DNA from: Streptomyces olivochromogenes
GTDB taxonomy: Bacteria; Actinomycetota; Actinomycetes; Streptomycetales; Streptomycetaceae
Direction of reading: 5' to 3'
NCBI RefSeq assembly: GCF_021538895.1
Contig: NZ_JADDRL010000023.1
Span: 1-64,000 of the forward strand
Length of the DNA stretch: 64,000 nt
Under the pieces are notes generated by a model. The model ran no database searches, had not been told where the DNA came from, and saw nothing but the letters and a program-made list of their open reading frames with translations. The position numbers and the translations under genes are program-made. Below, in pieces: positions 58,252-64,000 of the stretch (positions within the stretch are counted from its first letter, which is position 1; every line of letters begins with the position of its first letter).

Positions 58252-60651
58252 TCAACGGGCGAGATGACGTTGCAGCTCGATGTGCCGGAACTGGTACACC
58301 GCACCGACTTGCCTCAGTACGCCGCGATGTTCATGCGCGTCTTGCATGAACGCCATGAGGTCGCGCGGGGCCCCATGGCACAGCGTCAAGTACACCCGTG
58401 CCACGACGAAGTAGGCCCAGGCCGTCTGGGACAGTCCCCCCACCATGCCTCCGGCGAGACCCAATGCGATACCTCCCGTGACGCCGACCGCGACACCTCC
58501 GGCGACGCCGACCGCGAGACCGAACGCGAGACCGAAGACGACGAAGGCCCGCCGGTCCAGGGCGAACTGGGCGGCCGGCCCGACAACGGATGTCGGCTCG
58601 GGCTCTTCGGTCTGAATCCCGAAGGCGATGCCACCCGCCACGCCCCCGACGATCCCGAAAGCGATCTTTTCCAGGAGACTGCTCGCGATCCCGCCGGCGA
58701 ATCCGAATGCCGCGCCACCGGCGACTCCCGCCACTGTCCCGCCCGCGATGCCGCTGGGTGACCAGCGCAGCCGCGTGCTCGGAGTGGCGGAGCCCACCCT
58801 GTGCCCGAAGGAGATTCCGATCGCGACACCGACGGCGATTCCGATTGCCGCCCCGACCGCGAGGCCACCGGTCAGGCTCCCCGCCAGGCCTCCGGCCAAT
58901 CCACCGGTGAGCCCACCCACGATGCCGCTGGGCGACCAGCGCAGCCAGCTGCTCACGGTGGCGGAGTTCTCTCTGTGGCCCCCCACGATGCCTCCGGCGA
59001 TCCCGCCCGCGACCCCGCCCGCCAGCCCGAACGCCATGCCGATCGCCACTCCGAGGGCGATCCCGATGCGCGACCAGCGGAGCCGGACTCTCGACGGGGC
59101 ACCCAATCCGTGGCCGAAGAAGATCCCCAGCAGGACCCCTGCCGCGACGCCGACCGGGACCCCACCCGCCAGTCTTCCCGCCATGCCGAACGCGATGCCC
59201 GAGGCGAGCCCCCCTGCCAGCGTGGCCGTCAGGTAGCGCATGCTCAACGGCAGCGCCCGCGGCAGTTCCCACCAGGCCAGGTCCGGGATGCCTTGGCGCT
59301 GGCTCTCCAGGAACCGGGCGAGGAACACGAAGGTACGGAGCGCCTGTTCGGAGCTCCACCGTGGCGGGTGCGGATTCTCCGGGTGTTTGGTGTAGGCGGC
59401 AGGAATGAAGGCACGAAAGAGGTGGGTGTCGATGGCGGCGCGGTCGGGGAATCTGTCTGCGTCGCACAGCTCGTCGGGGCGCAGTGCGCTGCCTTCGCCG
59501 GTAGGTGGGGAGTCGGCTCGGCAGTGGGGGTTGTAGATGGTGCAGGCCAGGAACAGCCCCAGTGGGGTGCTCAGGGCCTCGCTGACCGGACTACTGGTCC
59601 CCAGTTGGGCGACGACCGAGTCCCAGCGTCGGGCTGGCGGCGTGTCCGGTCCCCCGGCGTCGCGGTGGAGGTAGGCAACGGCTGCCTGAGGGCTGAGAGG
59701 CTGCAGGTGGATGGCTGCGGCGCCGTTGAGGCGGACGCTGAGGTCCGAACGGTTCAACACCGCGCGGTAGGCGTCGGCGCGGCTCGCCAGTACGAGGGGT
59801 TGCCCGGCCGCCAGAGACCGGTTGAGGGCGTAGAGCACGGTGGCGTGCCGGTCGGGCGGCAGTTCATCGAAACCGTCGAGCAAGGGGAGAATGCGGCCCG
59901 CGTCCAAGAGCGTCCGTGCCAGGTCGCCGCGGGCGTTCCCGTTGCCGAAGTTCCACCTGGGCGCTGGACTGAATTGGCGGGGGTAGGTGCGGCGAAGCTG
60001 GTCGGCCAACCATGCCATCAATCCTTGCCGGCTGGGATCCCAGGAAGCCAGGGAGAACAAGACCGGGACGGGGCTATCGGTCGTTCGGCGTTCGATCAGG
60101 TCCTGCAACAGCCGGATGAGCAGCACGCTCTTGCCCGCGCCACGGTCACCCAGAACCACCAGGCGCCGTGTGGGCACGCGGTCACCGAACACCTCCCCGA
60201 TCTCGCCGCCCGCGCCCGCCAGCCCGGCAGCGTCCGCGGGCCACCGCGCTGGGTCGCCGGGCGGTCCGCCCGGCCAGGCGTGGGCCAGATCCGTCAGGAG
60301 CGGCCAAGGCTCGGCCAGCTCTGCCTCAGCCGCCCGCCATGCCACCGGCAAGGGGTAGGGGTCGAGGACCCGGCACACAGCAGGCTCGTTGTCCCATTGC
60401 GTCTTGACCTCCACCGCCAGCTCACCGGCCGTGGTGTCCAGATCGATCACGCCGGCCGTGGACCCGGCACGGTAGGCCGCCCAGGCGATGTACGCCGGTG
60501 CCAGCCCCATCAACACTGTGACCGCCGTCTCCGGCACGCTCAAGTCGAAGTGCCGGGCGATCGCCAGAGCTCCCGCACCGCCCACTAACACCAACAGCAA
60601 GTACCAGGTCCCCACGCGCCCCGGCGCACGGCGCCCGCCCCCGTCGCTCAT
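58252..60651 (-). CDS. NACHT NTPase with glycine-zipper transmembrane domain
   Basis: 799-aa STAND-class ATPase. Two N-terminal helices (about 17-32 and 42-60), then a NACHT domain: Walker A G168-DRGAGKS175, Walker B LPLLDGFDELP (255-265), sensor-like LVLASRADAY (287-295) and a winged/helical part to about 470. Residues 475-745 are an extraordinary Gly/Ala-rich region made of GxxxG segments (VAGGIAGGIVGG types) punctuated by three LRWSxxGI motifs (524, 570, 628). The C-terminus ends YQFRHIELQRHLA, a usual NACHT-protein ending. NACHT proteins in bacteria often act in phage defence; here the membrane part could be the effector (inference). Single gene. Confidence 0.88.
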   Translation of the reverse strand: MSDGGGRRAPGRVGTWYLLLVLVGGAGALAIARHFDLSVPETAVTVLMGLAPAYIAWAAYRAGSTAGVIDLDTTAGELAVEVKTQWDNEPAVCRVLDPYPLPVAWRAAEAELAEPWPLLTDLAHAWPGGPPGDPARWPADAAGLAGAGGEIGEVFGDRVPTRRLVVLGDRGAGKSVLLIRLLQDLIERRTTDSPVPVLFSLASWDPSRQGLMAWLADQLRRTYPRQFSPAPRWNFGNGNARGDLARTLLDAGRILPLLDGFDELPPDRHATVLYALNRSLAAGQPLVLASRADAYRAVLNRSDLSVRLNGAAAIHLQPLSPQAAVAYLHRDAGGPDTPPARRWDSVVAQLGTSSPVSEALSTPLGLFLACTIYNPHCRADSPPTGEGSALRPDELCDADRFPDRAAIDTHLFRAFIPAAYTKHPENPHPPRWSSEQALRTFVFLARFLESQRQGIPDLAWWELPRALPLSMRYLTATLAGGLASGIAFGMAGRLAGGVPVGVAAGVLLGIFFGHGLGAPSRVRLRWSRIGIALGVAIGMAFGLAGGVAGGIAGGIVGGHRENSATVSSWLRWSPSGIVGGLTGGLAGGLAGSLTGGLAVGAAIGIAVGVAIGISFGHRVGSATPSTRLRWSPSGIAGGTVAGVAGGAAFGFAGGIASSLLEKIAFGIVGGVAGGIAFGIQTEEPEPTSVVGPAAQFALDRRAFVVFGLAFGLAVGVAGGVAVGVTGGIALGLAGGMVGGLSQTAWAYFVVARVYLTLCHGAPRDLMAFMQDAHEHRGVLRQVGAVYQFRHIELQRHLAR

Positions 60652-60832
60652 AGCCCATTATCTTCCCGCATCAGCAAGCCAATTGGGCTTGAATGCTGCG
60701 GTGCGAACAGCCAGGAATCCAGGGCCGACCACCACTGTGTTCAATGAGGCTGTGGGTGCACCAGGATCTGTTGAGCTACGCCAACCGTGGATGCCCACCC
60801 GTTCGAAGTGGAGCTGTACGAGACCGGGAGTG

Positions 60833-61444
60833 TCATCGACTGATGCTGGGATCACCGGCAGGTGATCGGCCGGGCTTCTTGCCGGTGGTGGGCAGCAACG
60901 GGGTGACGATCTTCTCCATCGTGGTTTGTGTCACCGCTCCCATCCGGGTGGCCGCGATCTTCCCTGCCGGGTCGATGACGATCGTGAAGGGGAGTGACTG
61001 CGTGTTCACCAGGCCGCGCGGCAGCCTCAGGGCCTGTCGGCCCGACGGGTCGTGCAGGGACGGGTAGCCGAGGCGGCGGTCTTTCTGGAAGGCGAGCCCG
61101 TCGGCGCGGCTGTGGTCGTTGTCCAGGCCGAGGACCTGGAGTCCGCGGCCTGCCCACGCCCGTTGGATCTTTGCCAGCTCGGGCGCTTCAGCGCGGCAAG
61201 GGCCGCACCAGGACGCCCAGGCGTTGACCACGACGACCTTGCCCCGGTAGTCGGACAGGTGGACCGTACGGCCCTCCAGGGTGGTCCCGGAGAAGTCGGG
61301 GGCGGCCGGGCGTTCGCCTTCCTTCAGGGTTCGGGTGAGGGGGTCGGAGGGGCTGGTGTCGCCGATGGGGGCCGGTGTTGAGCAGCCGGCCAGGACCGCG
61401 CAGATGGCGGCCGCGGCCGCGTAGGGGCGTCGCGTCTTGGTCAC
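60833..61444 (-). CDS. TlpA/ResA-like thioredoxin-fold lipoprotein
   Basis: 203-aa exported thiol-disulfide protein. Lipobox LAGC at residues 18-21. Thioredoxin fold with active site C-G-P-C in WASWCGPCRAE, cis-Pro region SLPFTIVIDPAGK. Family members reduce extracytoplasmic disulfides, for example during cytochrome c maturation. GTG start overlaps the stop of the upstream membrane-protein gene (GTGA at 61441-61444). Confidence 0.9.
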   Translation of the reverse strand: MTKTRRPYAAAAAICAVLAGCSTPAPIGDTSPSDPLTRTLKEGERPAAPDFSGTTLEGRTVHLSDYRGKVVVVNAWASWCGPCRAEAPELAKIQRAWAGRGLQVLGLDNDHSRADGLAFQKDRRLGYPSLHDPSGRQALRLPRGLVNTQSLPFTIVIDPAGKIAATRMGAVTQTTMEKIVTPLLPTTGKKPGRSPAGDPSISR

Positions 61445-61962
61445 TGGCTGGTCCGGTCCCTGTTCGCGGAGTCTGCCTCGTGGTCTTTCAGGACGACCTG
61501 TAGGTGGCCGGAGCGCCATGCGGACAGCAGCCACGCGGCCGGGAGTTGGAGCGTGAAGAGGGCGAAGTACGCCATGAAGAACGCGCCGTCTACCGGCGCA
61601 CCGTCGCCGGCCGCCCATACGGAGACGCCCCAGGAGGCGAGGAACGCCGCGAGGTAGAGGCCGCCGTCGACCAGGATGACGCGCCGGCGCGGCAGGGGCG
61701 TGTCCAGGCGGCGGGCCAACGTCAGTACTACGGTGGTGGCCGCCACGAAGACCGCGTTCCACGGGTCTTTCAGCCAGAAGGACAGCCAGGTGTCGATGCC
61801 GCCGGATGTGGCCTGCCATGCCAGGTCGACGGCCGCACCGGTCAGCCAGGACAGGACGACGACGGTCAACGCGTATAAGAAGGCACTGCGCCAAGTGACA
61901 GTCACATCAACCCCCATGTGGTGCGGGCCGCCCTGCGGCGGCCCGCTTTCCCGTTCGTTCAT
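61441..61962 (-). CDS. four-helix membrane protein coupled to TlpA-like gene
   Basis: 173-aa integral membrane protein with about four helices (LYALTVVVLSWLTGAAVDL, AVFVAATTVVLTLA, LYLAAFLASWGVSVW, FFMAYFALFTLQLPAAWLL). It may supply electrons or a platform to the TlpA-like lipoprotein, though no redox Cys pair is visible. Start is uncertain: ATG 61962 or ATG 61917. A perfect 10-bp hairpin (61923-61946, loop CTGC) lies between the two candidates, favouring the later start with a structured leader. Confidence 0.7.
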   Translation of the reverse strand: MNERESGPPQGGPHHMGVDVTVTWRSAFLYALTVVVLSWLTGAAVDLAWQATSGGIDTWLSFWLKDPWNAVFVAATTVVLTLARRLDTPLPRRRVILVDGGLYLAAFLASWGVSVWAAGDGAPVDGAFFMAYFALFTLQLPAAWLLSAWRSGHLQVVLKDHEADSANRDRTSQ

Positions 61963-62004
61963 TCTCCTACTGGTGTCCTGGCGTCCTGGCGGCCGGGTCT
62001 GCCG

Positions 62005-62772
62005 TCAGGGTTGCCGCGTCCGAGGCAGGGAGAGATAGAGGCGGGTGCCTTGCGGTCGGTAGCCGACGCGCTCGTAGACGCGGCGGGATCCCTCCCCCGA
62101 GTACTCCAGCCAGACGGATCCGGCGCCCCGGGCGAACATGGCTTCGGTCAGCGCAGCGGTGACCGCGGCGGCGATGCCTCGGCCACGGTGTGCAGGGCGG
62201 GTTCCGACGCCGGACAGCTCTGCGGTGTCCTCGGCCGGCGGGGAGCAGGACGCTCCGCCGGCGACGCCGCCCTGCGGAGCGCGGACGAAGCGCACTGCTC
62301 CGCCGCGCTGCTGGGTGCGGCGCAGTCGGGCCGCACCCTGTGCGGAGGGGGTGAAGGCGCCCTCGAATGCCTCGGCGAGTGCGGCGTCGAGGTCGGCGAA
62401 CTCCTCGTCGGTGGTCGGGTTCTCCACGTACGGGGAGTCGGCCGACGGGGGCAGGATCAGCGTGTGCGGTGTGCAGACGAGGTACTCGTGCACCGCCTCC
62501 GTGCCGAAGCCGGCCGCCCGCAGGACCGGTGCCACGCCGGGGGCCGCTTCCGGTGCGAACTCCAGCCGCGGCAGTAGACCGCGCTCCCGGAAGGCTCCGA
62601 TCAGCGCCGCGACGTCCCGCTCGGTCGGCTCGACGCCGGGTAGCGGGGTCGCGTAGTTGAGGTAGGGGTTGTCGGTGTCGGGGGTGAAGCCCGCGACGAA
62701 GCCGCCGGTCTCGACGACCAGGGGACGGCGGCGGAGGTTGGTGACGGCAAAGCTCTGGACCTGGATGTCCAT
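62005..62772 (-). CDS. GNAT acetyltransferase with N-terminal extra domain
   Basis: 255-aa protein: N-terminal part about 1-115 of the type found in two-domain actinobacterial GNATs (NYATPLPGVEPTERDVAALIGAFRERGLLPRLEF), then an acetyltransferase domain with acetyl-CoA motif VGTRPAHRGRGIAAAVTAALTE and the ending VWLEYSGEGSRRVYERVGY. ATG 62772 is chosen; GTG 62790 is in frame. Substrate unknown. Confidence 0.85.
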   Translation of the reverse strand: MDIQVQSFAVTNLRRRPLVVETGGFVAGFTPDTDNPYLNYATPLPGVEPTERDVAALIGAFRERGLLPRLEFAPEAAPGVAPVLRAAGFGTEAVHEYLVCTPHTLILPPSADSPYVENPTTDEEFADLDAALAEAFEGAFTPSAQGAARLRRTQQRGGAVRFVRAPQGGVAGGASCSPPAEDTAELSGVGTRPAHRGRGIAAAVTAALTEAMFARGAGSVWLEYSGEGSRRVYERVGYRPQGTRLYLSLPRTRQP

Positions 62773-63100
62773 GGTGGGTGTTGACCTCACGAAGTCTCAG
62801 GGAGAGCCCCTGACGAACTCGGGGAGTTCGGGGCACGGGAGAGTGGCGATGCGTCAGGCACCGCGTCGTGGGCCGCCGTGGGAAACACCATGGCAGGCTG
62901 AGGCTGCTGCGGGGAGCAGGCGCTCAGTGCCGACGGCGGCCGCTGGGGGACGCCGAGAACATGGGCTTCGTTCCTCACCGTGAGTGTGTCTGCAAGGTCG
63001 CAGAGCGCAGCACACTGTTCCATGACCGATCGGAGCGGGCAAGCGGATTATTCCGAGTCGGCAGGCAGCGCACATATCGAGCTGTCGTCGGGGCTCCGTG
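62773..63100. other. 328-bp intergenic region
   Basis: No gene is supported. It contains a compact hairpin CGAACTC-GGG-GAGTTCG (62813-62829) about 40 bp upstream of the GNAT start, which may be an operator or terminator of the VOC gene. Confidence 0.45.
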
Positions 63101-63841
63101 TCACGGCAGGGCGAGGACGCAGAACTCGTGGCCCTCCGGGTCCTCCAGGCACGTCCACGGGGCGTCGCCCTGGCCGACGTCGAGGTCGGTGGCGCCGAGG
63201 GCCCGCAGCCGGGCCACCTCCGCCGCTTGGTCGTCACCGGGGTACGGCAGCAGGTCAAGATGGACGCGGTCCGGCACGGTCTTCACGTCGGGCGTGCGGA
63301 GGAACTCAAGATACGGGCCGACGCCCTTGGCGGAGCGCAGCGTCGCGTGATCGTCGGTCACCTCGTGCAGGGTCCAGTCCATCGCCTCGCCCCAGAACCG
63401 GCCCATGGCACGCGGATCCGCGCAGTCGACCACCACCGCGGCGATCGGCCCGGTGTCGCGGTAGGTCTCCCGAGGCTCCAGCACGCAGAACTCGTTGCCC
63501 TCGGGGTCGGCGAGTACCGTCCACGGCACGTCGCCCTGGCCCACGTGGGCGGGCGTCGCACCGCGAGCCTTGAGGCGTGCGACCAACTCCGCCTGATGGG
63601 CCGCGGAGGTGGTGGCGAGGTCGAGGTGCACACGGTTCTTCGTTGCCGTCTTGGGTTCCGGGACGGGAACGACGTCGATGCCGACGGCCACCGGGTCCGG
63701 CCATACGAGGCCGCCCGCGGGGCCGACGTAGGTGGCCACGCCGGGGCTGTACGCAGTCCAGCCGAGCACCTCGGCCCAGAACCGGCCCACCGCCGAACCG
63801 TCAAGGGCCTTGATGATCACGTGCACGGGTCGCAGTGCCAT
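63101..63841 (-). CDS. double VOC-domain protein
   Basis: 246-aa protein of two tandem glyoxalase-like VOC domains, each about 115 residues and each ending in the same W-x-x-L-x-D-P-E-G-x-E-F-C-V-L motif (residues about 107-121 and 228-244). The halves resemble each other and the single-domain protein at 20444. Stand-alone VOC proteins often bind or inactivate drugs, or are small dioxygenases. ATG 63841 is selected because a leaderless promoter (TAGGAT) precedes it. Confidence 0.85.
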   Translation of the reverse strand: MALRPVHVIIKALDGSAVGRFWAEVLGWTAYSPGVATYVGPAGGLVWPDPVAVGIDVVPVPEPKTATKNRVHLDLATTSAAHQAELVARLKARGATPAHVGQGDVPWTVLADPEGNEFCVLEPRETYRDTGPIAAVVVDCADPRAMGRFWGEAMDWTLHEVTDDHATLRSAKGVGPYLEFLRTPDVKTVPDRVHLDLLPYPGDDQAAEVARLRALGATDLDVGQGDAPWTCLEDPEGHEFCVLALP

Positions 63842-63854
63842 GCCGGCGATCCTA
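63839..63854 (-). promoter_or_regulatory. leaderless promoter of double VOC gene
   Basis: Minus strand TAGGAT (63849-63854), 7 nt, ATG at 63841. Confidence 0.55.
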
Positions 63855-63882
63855 TGTGCCCGTCCCGCAACTGCTGTGTGGG

Positions 63883-64000
63883 TCACCGGACGGGTCCCGC
63901 GGGCTGATCGGGTGGTGGGGGAGGCGTAAGGCCGAGTGCGTGCTGTGCGAGCCAGAGGGCCTCGGCGCGTGCCAGCCGTTTGGGGACGGCGGTTGTCGAC
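63883..64000 (-). CDS. 3' end of a gene entering from the right edge
   Basis: The last 38 codons of a minus-strand gene are visible: a Leu/Ala-rich helix (RLARAEALWLAQHALGL) and a Pro-rich tail, stop TGA at 63883-63885. G/C-rich third positions support coding. Too little is present for a family call. It ends 41 bp before the double VOC gene. Confidence 0.5.
   Translation of the reverse strand, partial: STTAVPKRLARAEALWLAQHALGLTPPPPPDQPAGPVR

Noticed and set aside
58801..60588. 595-codon plus-strand ORF opposite the NACHT gene
   Set aside because: Asp/Arg/Gln-rich antisense of the glycine repeats; no domain.
1..64000. tRNA, rRNA, CRISPR array, insertion sequence or integrase
   Set aside because: None recognised on either strand by eye; a covariance and profile search would be decisive.

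Overview
The window is high-GC actinobacterial chromosome, almost certainly Streptomyces. Evidence: G/C-rich third codon positions in every confident gene, many GTG starts, many secreted hydrolases, an ECF sigma factor, mycothiol-dependent and TROVE proteins, and strong hairpin terminators without T-tracts. It reads as accessory chromosomal-arm-type sequence: short operons, many stand-alone regulators, many resistance-like genes, no ribosomal genes, tRNAs, CRISPR arrays, transposases or large biosynthetic cluster.

Layout. 1-4297 (minus): phosphate-uptake operon (small protein, pstC, pstA, pstS running off the left edge). 4661-7921 (plus): drug-type MFS transporter coupled to a carotenoid-cleavage-type oxygenase, two near-identical hairpins, then an SRPBCC protein. 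8095-11470: cell-wall cluster with a membrane protein carrying a cysteine-less L,D-transpeptidase-like domain, an overlapping ECF sigma factor, a real L,D-transpeptidase lipoprotein, and a divergent class A beta-lactamase. 11542-16236: Phd-like protein, aminoglycoside-acetyltransferase-like GNAT, small secreted proteins, two paralogous membrane-anchored collagen-like proteins and a run of hairpins. 16309-25930: two LysR regulators, NmrA-like protein, subtilisin-type protease, alpha/beta hydrolase plus VOC protein, Eis-type acetyltransferase, a glycoside hydrolase 15 remnant and a FUSC transporter. 26439-31342: small unknowns, a frameshifted PH-like gene, a secreted S33 peptidase, and a Ro60/TROVE protein with a vWA domain. 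31777-36299: molybdenum hydroxylase operon (FAD subunit, fused iron-sulfur/Mo subunit, membrane ABM-domain protein). 36405-40196: M4 metalloprotease, LysR, mycothiol-dependent enzyme.

40867-43861 holds a tightly coupled operon of a 50-codon ORF, an aminoglycoside-phosphotransferase-fold kinase and an ABC exporter. It is followed by a blasticidin-S-deaminase-like protein, TetR/SnoaL and double-HTH MerR/erythromycin esterase pairs, a metallo-beta-lactamase-fold hydrolase, a 59-aa protein, DUF2199, GNAT and an unknown protein (to 52027). 52530-56212: a hydrolase with a C-terminal LADTG sortase signal and a frameshifted SGNH-hydrolase/Fn3 protein. 56445-58187: frameshifted IclR regulator and a leaderless MarR operon. 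58252-60651: NACHT NTPase with a glycine-zipper-rich membrane domain. 60833-64000: thioredoxin-like lipoprotein with a membrane partner, GNAT, double VOC protein, and the 3' end of one more gene.

Recurring themes: (i) at least nine genes appear leaderless, with a TANNNT -10 box 7-8 nt before the start codon; (ii) resistance-like functions are dense (beta-lactamase, acetyltransferases, kinase, ABC and MFS exporters, nucleoside deaminase, erythromycin esterase); (iii) three genes are broken by a single frame change, so sequencing error should be excluded. The best candidates for something new are the peptide-kinase-ABC operon, the sigma factor paired with a pseudo-L,D-transpeptidase, the NACHT/glycine-zipper protein, and the structured element beside the Ro60 gene.
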